Shown here: piece after piece, positions 9,160-20,310 of the stretch
Layout of the letters: every line of letters begins with the position of its first letter
How positions within the stretch are numbered: position 1 is the stretch's first letter
Origin: Verrucomicrobiota bacterium
GTDB lineage: Bacteria > Verrucomicrobiota > Verrucomicrobiia > Opitutales > Opitutaceae
Assembly (NCBI GenBank): GCA_016721945.1
Contig: JADKHC010000004.1
Location: 1-64,000 of the forward strand
Length of the DNA stretch: 64,000 bases
Reading direction: 5' to 3'
Made by a program: the position numbers and the translations under genes
The notes under the pieces: model-generated
Told to the model about the DNA's origin: nothing
What the model saw: only the letters and a program-made list of their open reading frames with translations
Database searches by the model: none

Positions 9160-9221
9160 GATGTAGGAGCCTGCTTGCAGCGATGCGAAACTAAATCGCC
9201 TGCAAGCAGGCTCACTACATC
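9160..9221. repeat. REP-like palindrome (GTAGGAGCCTGCTTGCAG type)
   Basis: The left arm 9160-9184 (GATGTAGGAGCCTGCTTGCA...) and right arm 9195-9221 are inverted copies with one two-base insertion, around a 10-bp spacer. It lies in the divergent gap between the oppB-like gene and trpB. The layout resembles bacterial REP sequences with a GTAGGAGC start. Copy number in the rest of the genome cannot be seen here. Confidence 0.8.
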
Positions 9222-9334
9222 GGCATCGCAGCGAAGGTCTGCGGCTGTGCCGGACGCTCGGGATCACGGCTGATTGCGCACGGGCGCAAAAGCGATTTGC
9301 CTCCGAGGGCGCGGGCCGTTCAGTCTAGCCCTTC

Positions 9335-10560
<1,226 letters not shown>

Positions 10561-10567
<7 letters not shown>

Positions 10568-11020
10568 CAAACGCCAAACCTCCAAAGGCCAAAGAAAACC
10601 TATGAGCGAAAGCCCAAGGGATCTGGAGGAGAGGACTGCGGTATTTGCTGAGGCTGTGCGCGATTTCGTACGTGGGCTTCCTCGCACAATCTCAAATATT
10701 GAGGACGTGAAGCAATTGGTTCGTGCCTCTGGTTCGGTGGCGGCCAATTGTATCGAGGCCAATGAGGCTCTTGGCGACAAAGACCGGGTGATGAGATTCA
10801 GAATTTGCCGCAAAGAAGCCAAGGAATGTCAGCTCTGGTTGCGCTTACTGCATACTGGAGAAAACACCGAGTTGGAAAATAGAAAGGCTGCATTGAGGCA
10901 GGAAGCGCTTGAGCTGAAGCTCATTTGTTCAGCTATTGTGAAGAAACTGGAATGATCCGGCTTTCGTAGGTTTGGCTCTGTTTTCTTTGGCGTTTGGTAT
11001 TTTGGAGTTTGTGATTTTCC
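10561..11020. mobile_element. Compact inverted-repeat element carrying a four-helix-bundle gene
   Basis: The left arm 10561-10600 and right arm 10969-11020 are imperfect inverted copies built of CAAA/CCAAA words. Inner parts GCCAAAGAAAAC and outer parts AAATnACAAAC match after reverse complementing. The enclosed gene starts 1 bp after the left arm and stops 13 bp before the right arm, so the whole unit is about 460 bp. It is wedged between trpB (its stop codon is inside the left arm) and yicC (24 bp downstream). A copy of the same arms without the gene lies at 52260-52370. I infer a mobile or formerly mobile unit. No transposase is present. Confidence 0.7.
10602..10955 (+). CDS. Four-helix-bundle protein (23S rRNA intervening-sequence protein family)
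   Basis: 117 residues. The family hallmarks are present: ERTAVFAEAVRDFVRGLP at the start, then QLVRASGSVAANCIEANEAL (the conserved SGS-ANxxEA core), then RICRKEAKECQLWLRLL (R-x4-EA-E-W segment), and a C-terminal helix ending in SAIVKKLE. Members of this family occur as ORFs in 23S rRNA intervening sequences and as Avd in diversity-generating retroelements. The biochemical role of stand-alone copies is not established. The start is the ATG directly after the left inverted-repeat arm. There is no reverse transcriptase or variable repeat nearby, so a retroelement role is not supported here. Confidence 0.88.
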   Translation: MSESPRDLEERTAVFAEAVRDFVRGLPRTISNIEDVKQLVRASGSVAANCIEANEALGDKDRVMRFRICRKEAKECQLWLRLLHTGENTELENRKAALRQEALELKLICSAIVKKLE

Positions 11021-11043
11021 ATGGATGAAATGAAATTTCATTC

Positions 11044-11916
11044 ATGAAAAGCATGACCGGTTTTGGCCGCGCGACTGCCTCGCTCGGTGCCCACACTTTA
11101 ACGGCTCAAGTGAGTTCCGTGAATCGCAAGACACTCGATCTCACGGTGAAATTGCCCGAAGAATGGGAATCGCTGGAGCCGCAGATCAACGATCTCGTGC
11201 GCAAGTACGCCTCGCGCGGCAAGGTCCACGTCGATCTCGAACTGACCGGCGCGAACGGCGGTCAAACCGTGGTTTGGGACGAGACGGCGGTTGGGGAAAC
11301 GTTAGCGAAACTGAACGCGTTGGCCGCGAAGCAGGGCGTTGCGTTTCAGCCGTCGTCGGAGTTGTTCTGGCAGATCGCGAACTCGCAGCGCAAAGCCTCG
11401 GAGCTTCCGTCGGCCGAGACAGCGCAGACCGTGGTGCTCGCGACGCTCGAAGCGGCGCTGAAAAGTTTCGCCGAGATGCGCGCGCGTGAAGGCGCGACGT
11501 TGCTCACGGATTTTCTGGCGCGTGTAGCTATAATTCAAAACCACGCGACGACCGTGGCTGAGCGGGCACCGCAAGTTCCGAAAAATTATCGCGAGCAACT
11601 GATGCAGCGCCTGCGTCAGGCCGGGCTCGAACTCGATCTGAACGACGAACGTGTGCTCAAGGAAATCGCGCTTTTCGCCGACCGTTGCGACATTGCCGAG
11701 GAGCTGACGCGACTGCGCAGTCACTTCGAACAATTTATCGCGCTGCTTAAGAGCAACGGTGAGATTGGTCGCAAGTCAGAGTTTATTTTGCAGGAAATGG
11801 GCCGCGAGGTTCACACGATTGGCAGCAAGGCCAACGACCTCACGATTTCCCGCAACGTGATCGAACTCAAAAACGAGCTCGAACGCATCCGCGAACAGAT
11901 CGCGAACGTGGAGTAG
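11044..11916 (+). CDS. yicC: YicC family endoribonuclease-like protein
   Basis: 290 residues. MKSMTGFGRA at the N-terminus is the signature of the YicC family. The C-terminal DUF1732 region is clear too: RCDIAEELTRLRSHFEQF followed by GRKSEFILQEMGREVHTIGSKAND and the terminal LKNELERIREQIANVE. E. coli YicC is reported to act in RNA turnover and the family is widely conserved. The start ATG at 11044 is chosen because it gives the family N-terminus exactly. It follows the four-helix-bundle element by 24 bp and may be read through from trpB. The downstream gap holds another inverted repeat. Confidence 0.92.
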   Translation: MKSMTGFGRATASLGAHTLTAQVSSVNRKTLDLTVKLPEEWESLEPQINDLVRKYASRGKVHVDLELTGANGGQTVVWDETAVGETLAKLNALAAKQGVAFQPSSELFWQIANSQRKASELPSAETAQTVVLATLEAALKSFAEMRAREGATLLTDFLARVAIIQNHATTVAERAPQVPKNYREQLMQRLRQAGLELDLNDERVLKEIALFADRCDIAEELTRLRSHFEQFIALLKSNGEIGRKSEFILQEMGREVHTIGSKANDLTISRNVIELKNELERIREQIANVE

Positions 11917-12023
11917 GGCGTTTCTTAAATTTGGAACTCAGGAAAGCTGGAACGAACCGAACCAGTGAAATGATTTTAAGCTCTGCGCTCTCCGTGTCCT
12001 CTGCGGCGTAAAAAACATTTTTA

Positions 12024-12095
12024 AACACCAAGATCGTGAAGGTGCGCAAAGGTCAAATTCTCCGGACCTTTGCGGTTCTTCGCGCGCTTCGTGTT
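12024..12095. repeat. Imperfect inverted repeat ('AACACCAAGATCG...GCGCAAAGGTC' type)
   Basis: The left arm 12024-12054 (AACACCAAGATCGTGAAGG then TGCGCAAAGGTC) pairs with the right arm 12065-12095, about 24 of 31 positions matching after reverse complementing, around a 10-bp loop. It separates yicC from the convergent sugar-kinase gene, touching the kinase stop codon. A second short phrase just upstream (CTCTGCGCTCTCCGTGTCCT) and AACTCAGGAAAGCTGGAAC near 11935 are related 'word' repeats. The latter recurs near 62837 and 63042. Confidence 0.75.
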
Positions 12096-13138
12096 CAAAC
12101 GGTTTTCGCTGAATACATTGCCACGAGGGCGGCGCCGATGGCTTGGGATAGTTCACCCAGGCTGGCGGCGACGATTTGCATGCGGGCGCGTTGCGCGGGG
12201 AAGAGATAGGGCGCGGCGGCTTCGCGCATGAGGCGTAGGTAGCGTTCGCGGAATTCTGGCGTGGTCGACTCGGGGTCGATCAAACCGCCACCGATAACAA
12301 CATAACCAGGATCTAGCGCCATAGCGAGGTTGGCGATGTGCAGGCCCATCGCACGTGCTTGGAAATCGAAAATCTGAAGTGCAAGCGCATCGCCTTTTTG
12401 CGCGCGGGTGCGCAGCGAGAGAACTTTTTCTTTGATCGGCGCGGTGGATTGCGCGAGTTCGTGATCAGGAAATTTCTTCAGCGTATCTTCGAGTAATTGC
12501 GGCAAACCTGAAATCGTCGTGTAGGCTTCGACGCAGCCCCAGTCGCGTCCACAACCGCACTTGTAGGGACGTACTCCGCCGAGGAGATGCAGCGGGGCGG
12601 GCATATGCGCGCCTTCCATGCCGGCGAGCGTGTCGCCGTCGAGCGGGAGTCCGTTTTGGTCGATGAAGGCGCAGCCGAGGCCGGAGCCGGGCGCGAGCAT
12701 GAGCACGGAGGCTTTGCGATTGCCGCGAACGTTATTCGCTTCACCGACGCCGCCGAAATTGCCGTCGTTGCCGACGACAAGCGGCACAGCACGGCCGGCT
12801 GCTGCGGCGATGGCTGCGCTGTAGTCGGCGTGAAAATCCCAGCCTTCGAAGCTGGCGGGAAGATTGGCGGTGCGGTCGAGGACGCCGTAGCTTTTGTAGG
12901 GTCCGGGAATGGCGAGGCCGATGCCGCGGACGTTGGCCCAGGTGAGTTGATGAGCAGCTAGGAATCCGGTGACGCCTTGTATCCAACCTTTGACGACGGC
13001 CTCGCGGCCAGCTTGCGAGTTGGTCGAACTCTGCATGAGCTTATGCGAAATAATGGAGCCGTCTTCGGCCCAGATTCCGCCGGTCTTCGAGGTGGTGGCG
13101 CCGCTATCGGTGCCGATGAAAACGTCTTTGCTGTTCAT
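12095..13138 (-). CDS. ROK family sugar kinase (glucokinase-like)
   Basis: 347 residues. The N-terminal phosphate-1 motif FIGTDSGATTSKTGGIW and the ROK zinc motif KCGCGRDWGCVEAYTTISG (Cys-x-Cys-x4-Cys) are present, with EGAHMP preceding it where the fourth zinc ligand His lies. VVGNDGNFGGVGEA holds the catalytic Asp, and GYVVIGGGLIDPE is the adenosine-motif glycine run. It probably phosphorylates glucose or an amino sugar with ATP in the cytoplasm; ROK members also include repressors, but no DNA-binding N-terminus is present here. It lies 48 bp downstream of lspA on the same strand and may be the last gene of that operon. Confidence 0.88.
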   Translation of the reverse strand: MNSKDVFIGTDSGATTSKTGGIWAEDGSIISHKLMQSSTNSQAGREAVVKGWIQGVTGFLAAHQLTWANVRGIGLAIPGPYKSYGVLDRTANLPASFEGWDFHADYSAAIAAAAGRAVPLVVGNDGNFGGVGEANNVRGNRKASVLMLAPGSGLGCAFIDQNGLPLDGDTLAGMEGAHMPAPLHLLGGVRPYKCGCGRDWGCVEAYTTISGLPQLLEDTLKKFPDHELAQSTAPIKEKVLSLRTRAQKGDALALQIFDFQARAMGLHIANLAMALDPGYVVIGGGLIDPESTTPEFRERYLRLMREAAAPYLFPAQRARMQIVAASLGELSQAIGAALVAMYSAKTV

Positions 13139-13186
13139 GGAAAAAAGATGCGGTCCGTGGCGTTTTAAACCAAGATTTCCGCGCTG

Positions 13187-13768
13187 TTACGTTTGAGTTG
13201 AAGCCGGATTTGCCGGTTCTTTTAGCGTTGGATTCGTGAACGAATACCAGAGGTAGATGCCAACGCCCACGCAGATGCCGGAGTCGGCGATGTTGAAAGT
13301 GGGGTAGATGTAGCTGCCGAAATGGAAGTCGAGAAAATCAATGACGTGGCCGTAGACGAGACGATCGAGGAGATTGCCGACGATGCCGCCACAGAGCAGA
13401 CCGAAACTAACCTGCACGGGAAGCAAGCGCAGCCCGAGCGAGCGTCGCCATAAAAAGATCGCAGCGAGGGTGATCAGTGCGAGCAAGGCGAGCATCGTAC
13501 TTTTGCCGGCGAAAAGACTCCAGGCTGCGCCGGTGTTTCCGACATGCACAAGATTGAAGAATCCTGAGATAATCGGGATGTGCCGAGGCGGGCCGTAGGT
13601 CCCGGTCGGGAGCGTCATGACGATCAGAAATTTTGTGATCTGATCGAGCAGGAATACTCCGAGTGCGAGACCCAGCAGCCAGCGGTACGCGAAGATGCGT
13701 TGAAGTCTCGGCGCTGGGGTGGCGCCGTGGGTTGTTGAAGCGGGAGGTGGCGCGCTGAGCTCGCTCAC
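13187..13768 (-). CDS. lspA: Lipoprotein signal peptidase (signal peptidase II)
   Basis: 193 residues with four hydrophobic segments and the aspartyl protease signature blocks: FLLDQITKF near residue 40, GGIVGNLLDRLVYGHVIDFL with the first catalytic region, and YPTFNIADSGI with the second catalytic Asp. It cleaves prolipoproteins before the lipid-modified cysteine in the inner membrane. The start codon is GTG at 13768 and overlaps the stop of the DksA-like gene by 4 bp (GTGA), which implies translational coupling. An N-terminal soluble stretch of about 25 residues precedes the first helix. The longer lipoproteins in this window, such as that at 44399, would be substrates. Confidence 0.94.
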   Translation of the reverse strand: MSELSAPPPASTTHGATPAPRLQRIFAYRWLLGLALGVFLLDQITKFLIVMTLPTGTYGPPRHIPIISGFFNLVHVGNTGAAWSLFAGKSTMLALLALITLAAIFLWRRSLGLRLLPVQVSFGLLCGGIVGNLLDRLVYGHVIDFLDFHFGSYIYPTFNIADSGICVGVGIYLWYSFTNPTLKEPANPASTQT

Positions 13769-14763
13769 TCGTCGTCGCCGCCGCTGTCTTCGATCTTGGC
13801 TCCGTCTTCTCCGAGTTCGCCGAAGAGGCCGGGCGAGGAGCGGGTGCGCATGCGATTCCGCTCGATGTCTTTTTGGGCTTCGGCGGAGTAGCGGGTGAAG
13901 GGCACGGCGGAAAGACGTTCTTTCGCGATGGGTTTACCTGTGATTTCACAGGTGCCGTAGGAGCCGTCCTTGACGCGTTTGATGGCGGCTTCGATTTCGG
14001 TCAGCGCTTCCTGTTCGCTTGAGACGAGGCTGAGGGCGAAGTCGCGGTCGAAGGTATCGGTGCCAGCGTCAGCCATGTGCTGGCCGTAGCTGGAGAGATC
14101 GCCGGAGTCGTCCTTGCTGGAGCGCTTCAGGGTTTCTTCGCTGTGGAGTTCGATGCCTTCGGTGAGGTGCGCGCGCAGATCGAGGAGGAGCTTGTAATAG
14201 CGGCGGTATTTTTCCGGTACGCTTTCGATATCGACTTCGATCGGTGGCTTGGTCGCAGGCTTTTTAGGATTGAAGCCGAGGATGTCGGCAAGCGAGGCGG
14301 CTTTAATGTGGTTGGGTTGCGCGGGTTTCGCGGTCTTCGTTACATCAATGGTTTTAGGAGCGACTTTGACCGGAGCTTTAGCAACTGCGGCGGCTTCAGT
14401 TTCGGCCACCGTTTTAGCGACGGTCTTCGCGATTTCGCGCACTTCGTCGAGTGAGAAGGCGATGGGCTTGTTGGCTTTTTTGCTTCCCAGGATGCGGCTG
14501 CGAAGGAGATCGCGGGCGCTCTCTTTTTTTTCGTTGGCTTTCTTGTTGGTGTTGGACGGCACAGCAGATTTTGGCTTTGGCGGAACGGCTTGTTTTGTAG
14601 TGGGAGCCGGTTTGGGCGCGGGCTTTTTCGCGGGGGCGGTATCTTTTACTGGAGCGGGCTTCTTCGCTGGGGCGGACACAACTTTCTTCGGGACTGTCTT
14701 TTGAACCGCTTTCTTAGGAGCGGGTTTCTTAGCGTGGGGCGCGGGTTTTTTGTGTTTTGCCAT
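13765..14763 (-). CDS. DksA/TraR-like protein with Lys-Pro-Ala-rich N-terminal tail and degenerate zinc finger
   Basis: 332 residues from the ATG at 14763; an in-frame extension upstream would overlap ileS and is rejected. Residues 1-110 are Lys/Ala/Pro-rich repeats (KKPAPKKA, KKPAPVKD), histone H1-like and probably disordered. The C-terminal 130 residues match the DksA/TraR family: coiled-coil start, a DTFDRDFALSLVSSEQEAL helix, and GSYGTCEITGKPIAKERLSA where the zinc finger should be. Only one of the four zinc cysteines remains. Family members bind the RNA polymerase secondary channel. Whether this one does, or binds DNA through its tail, is unknown. It is encoded between ileS (29 bp) and lspA (4-bp overlap). 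Confidence 0.82.
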   Translation of the reverse strand: MAKHKKPAPHAKKPAPKKAVQKTVPKKVVSAPAKKPAPVKDTAPAKKPAPKPAPTTKQAVPPKPKSAVPSNTNKKANEKKESARDLLRSRILGSKKANKPIAFSLDEVREIAKTVAKTVAETEAAAVAKAPVKVAPKTIDVTKTAKPAQPNHIKAASLADILGFNPKKPATKPPIEVDIESVPEKYRRYYKLLLDLRAHLTEGIELHSEETLKRSSKDDSGDLSSYGQHMADAGTDTFDRDFALSLVSSEQEALTEIEAAIKRVKDGSYGTCEITGKPIAKERLSAVPFTRYSAEAQKDIERNRMRTRSSPGLFGELGEDGAKIEDSGGDDE

Positions 14764-14792
14764 GGGATAAATCGGTTGGGGTTGGCTAAAAT

Positions 14793-17636
<2,844 letters not shown>

Positions 17637-17765
17637 GCCAAAGAAAAGCGCGGAAGGCTAAGCGGGGGGCAGGCTGAGTCAAGGGAAGACGCGGGTTTAC
17701 CGACGCGTTTCACGGAGTTTCGAGCTCGCGGACAAGTTGCTCGCGAAGAAGAGGATCGATTTCGC

Positions 17766-19142
17766 CTAGCGTGCGGCTTTTTCGCCGAGGGTCAGGCCTG
17801 CACGCAAACAATTCGGTAACGCGATGCCATTGCGCGTCTGGCCGCCGATAAAAAGCCCGCCATAGAGCTGCTCGACGGTGGCGATTTTATCGAGGAATCG
17901 TTCGTAGCCGAGGTTGTATTGCGGGATGGCGCGTGGCCATTGGTTAAGGCGGTGGAAAACAGGTTCGCCGGTCACGCCGAGGAGTTCGCGCAGTTCGGCC
18001 ATGACGTGGGCGCGCAATTCTTCAGCTGGCAGCGCGGCGAGTTCTGGGCGAGTTGCCCCGCCAATCATCACCGTCAGCGCAACGTGGCCGTCGGGCGCGC
18101 GTCCGGGAAAAAGCGTTGAGGAAAAAAGTACGCCGAGGAGTTTTCGTTTTTCGATGGCGGGGATGAGCGCGCCAAATCCGTCGAGCGGATGAGCAACCTG
18201 TTCGCGACGAAAACCGAGGAAGAGCGACGTGACGGGCGGGTGAACGACTTCGTCGAGCTCGGCCAGTGAACGGTGCGCATCGACACCGAAGCTAAGCTTG
18301 GCCAGCGCGGACGCAGGCAGCGCGAGTACGACGGCGCCGAATTCTTCGGTGTGCAGCGAGCCGTCGCGCGACCAGGTCACACGCCACGGAGCGCCGAGCG
18401 CGGTGCGGATGTTTTCAACGGTGGCGTTGAGTTCAGTCGTGCCGTCCGGCAAGCGTCGGGCGAGGGCGTCGGTCAGCGTTTGCAGGCCGTCGCGAAAGGA
18501 AACGATGCGGCTCTTCGGTTCGCCGCGAGCGCGTCGAGCTTTGGCCTGTGCGATCTGGCCGCGGATGAGCGAGCCGTGCGATGCCTCGCTTTCGAGGAGC
18601 TGCGGGAAAGTGTGCCGCGTCGAGAGCTGTGCGGGATCGCCCGCGTAGACGCCCGAGACAAACGGGTTCAAAACGTAGTCCACGATTTCCTGGCCGAAAT
18701 GGGTGGCGACGAATTCCGCGAGGACGATATCGCGTTCGCGTTCTTGTGGGTTGGCGAGTAGTTCGGTGGCGAGCTTGCGTTTGCTGCGACCGGACAAAAG
18801 CGACGTGCGCCAGAGCGAGAGCGGCGACATCGGCACGGAGTGAAGTTTGCCCTCGCGGATGATATAGCGGTTTTTGGCGGTTTGGCTGCCGACTACGCGC
18901 TCAGTGTCGAGGTCGAGTTCGCGCACAAGCTCGATGATGTCGCGGTGGTTTTCGAGAATCGTATTTGGCCCAGCTTCGACCAACCAGCCGTCAGTACGCT
19001 CGGAACGCACGGAGCCGCCGAGGCGCGGACTCGCTTCAAAGAGACGCACGCGGCGGCCGAGTTGAGTGAGTTTGTAGGCGGCGGCGAGTCCAGTGGCACC
19101 GCCGCCGAGAACGGCGATGGGTTTGTGATTTGGTTCGGTCAC
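17766..19142 (-). CDS. hemG: Protoporphyrinogen oxidase (HemY-type, oxygen-dependent)
   Basis: 458 residues. The FAD-binding Rossmann start IAVLGGGATGLAAAYKL is followed by RLGGSVRSERTDGWLVEAGPNT, the HemY/PPOX signature. The C-terminal FAD segment YERFLDKIATVEQLYGGLFIGG and NGIALPNCLRAG are also present. The enzyme oxidises protoporphyrinogen IX (or coproporphyrinogen III, if the coproporphyrin route is used) in late heme synthesis. hemF and hemE lie directly upstream on the same strand, which fits the classical protoporphyrin branch. The start codon is GTG at 19142. Symbol hemG is used for the activity; by sequence it is the HemY family. Confidence 0.9.
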   Translation of the reverse strand: MTEPNHKPIAVLGGGATGLAAAYKLTQLGRRVRLFEASPRLGGSVRSERTDGWLVEAGPNTILENHRDIIELVRELDLDTERVVGSQTAKNRYIIREGKLHSVPMSPLSLWRTSLLSGRSKRKLATELLANPQERERDIVLAEFVATHFGQEIVDYVLNPFVSGVYAGDPAQLSTRHTFPQLLESEASHGSLIRGQIAQAKARRARGEPKSRIVSFRDGLQTLTDALARRLPDGTTELNATVENIRTALGAPWRVTWSRDGSLHTEEFGAVVLALPASALAKLSFGVDAHRSLAELDEVVHPPVTSLFLGFRREQVAHPLDGFGALIPAIEKRKLLGVLFSSTLFPGRAPDGHVALTVMIGGATRPELAALPAEELRAHVMAELRELLGVTGEPVFHRLNQWPRAIPQYNLGYERFLDKIATVEQLYGGLFIGGQTRNGIALPNCLRAGLTLGEKAAR

Positions 19143-19156
19143 AGATGAGAACGCAG

Positions 19157-19222
19157 TTTTACAGGAGGTAACGGAGGAAACGGAGAGGTCGTGCTCTATT
19201 CAAACTGTTTACTCCTGTTTAA
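19157..19222. repeat. Imperfect inverted repeat between hemG and hemE
   Basis: The left arm (19157-19187) is TTTTACAGGAGGTAACGGAG followed by GAAACGGAGAG. The right arm (19194-19222) is CTCTATTCAAACTGTTTACT then CCTGTTTAA. It is a clear relative of the repeats at 7957-8096 and 47540-47626 and occupies nearly all of the 76-bp gap between two genes of the heme cluster. Confidence 0.8.
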
Positions 19223-20250
19223 TAGTTCCAGCCAGTCACGGTGTCCACGAGCGACTGCATGCACTCAAGTTTCGCGGAGGGCGTGATGCCGTGGCCGAGA
19301 TTGAAAATGTGGCCGTTGCTTCCACGCATCGATTCCAGCAGGCGAGTGGTTGCGGTGCGGACGATCTCGGGCGTGGTCTGCATGAGAACGGGGTCGAGAT
19401 TGCCCTGCACGGCGACGTTTGCGGGCAGGTTGCGGCGGACGATGGCGAGGTCGTTGGTCCAGTCGACGCTGAGAACTTTCACGCCGGAAAACGCCTGATC
19501 GGTCAGGTGCGGTGCGGTGCCTTTGGCGTAGAGGATGATGGGGAAATCTTTCGGCAGTGCGGTGACGATTGCGCGAATCCAGCGCAGCGACGCGGCTTCG
19601 TAATCGGGACCGGCGATGATGCCGCCCCACGAATCGAAAATCTGAATCGCGTCGGCGCCGGCGCGGATCTGCATCTGGAAATAGGCGATGAGCGCGGTGG
19701 TGAGTTTTTCGAGCAGCGCGTCAAATGTGGCGCGGTCGGTATAGAAAAGGAGTTTCACGCGCTCGAAATCGTCGGAACTGCCGCCCTCGACCATGTAGGT
19801 CGCGAGTGTCCAGGGCGAGCCGCCGAAGCCGAGCAGGGCTTTTTGGCCGGCGAGTTCTTTTTTGAGGATGGCGAGTGTTTCGGCGACGTAGTTCAGGCGC
19901 TCGGGCACGGCGCTGACCGGGGCGAGGGCATCAACTTGGGCGCGTGTTTCGAGGCGATAAGCCATGGCGATGCCGCCTTCGTCGCGGAAGCTGTAAGACT
20001 GGCCAAGCGCCTCGGGGATAACCAGGATGTCGGAGAACAAAATCGCGGCATCAAGTGCGAAACGGCGCAGCGGCTGGAGCGTGACTTCGGTGGCGAGTGC
20101 GGGCGTTTTGACCATTTCGAGGAACGACGACTTGGCCTTGAGCGCGCGATATTCGGGCAGGTAGCGGCCGGCTTGGCGCATTACCCAGATCGGAGGACGT
20201 TCGAGCGGCTGGCAGGCGGCGGCGGCGAGGAAACGGTCGCGGGAGGTCAT
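19219..20250 (-). CDS. hemE: Uroporphyrinogen decarboxylase
   Basis: 343 residues from ATG 20250, chosen because MTSRDRFLAAAACQPLERPP matches the usual UroD start; an ATG six codons earlier is possible. Signature 1 PPIWVMRQAGRYLPEYR and the catalytic Asp region AAILFSDILVIPEALG are present, and signature 2 GFGGSPWTLATYMVEGG follows. It decarboxylates uroporphyrinogen III to coproporphyrinogen III in the cytoplasm. It lies between hemF (upstream, 60 bp) and hemG (downstream), and repeats fill both gaps. The upstream gap has the phrase CTCAACGCTGAACGTT next to CTCAACGCTCAAG. Confidence 0.95.
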   Translation of the reverse strand: MTSRDRFLAAAACQPLERPPIWVMRQAGRYLPEYRALKAKSSFLEMVKTPALATEVTLQPLRRFALDAAILFSDILVIPEALGQSYSFRDEGGIAMAYRLETRAQVDALAPVSAVPERLNYVAETLAILKKELAGQKALLGFGGSPWTLATYMVEGGSSDDFERVKLLFYTDRATFDALLEKLTTALIAYFQMQIRAGADAIQIFDSWGGIIAGPDYEAASLRWIRAIVTALPKDFPIILYAKGTAPHLTDQAFSGVKVLSVDWTNDLAIVRRNLPANVAVQGNLDPVLMQTTPEIVRTATTRLLESMRGSNGHIFNLGHGITPSAKLECMQSLVDTVTGWNY

Positions 20251-20310
20251 TGAAGGGCGAACTCTCAACGCTGAACGTTACACGCTCAACGCTCAAGTTT
20301 CAGTCTCTGA

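Noticed and set aside
9093..9215. Longer N-terminus for the OppB-type permease
   Set aside because: The extension runs through a REP palindrome and lacks family similarity, whereas MLRFIARRLL is the normal start.
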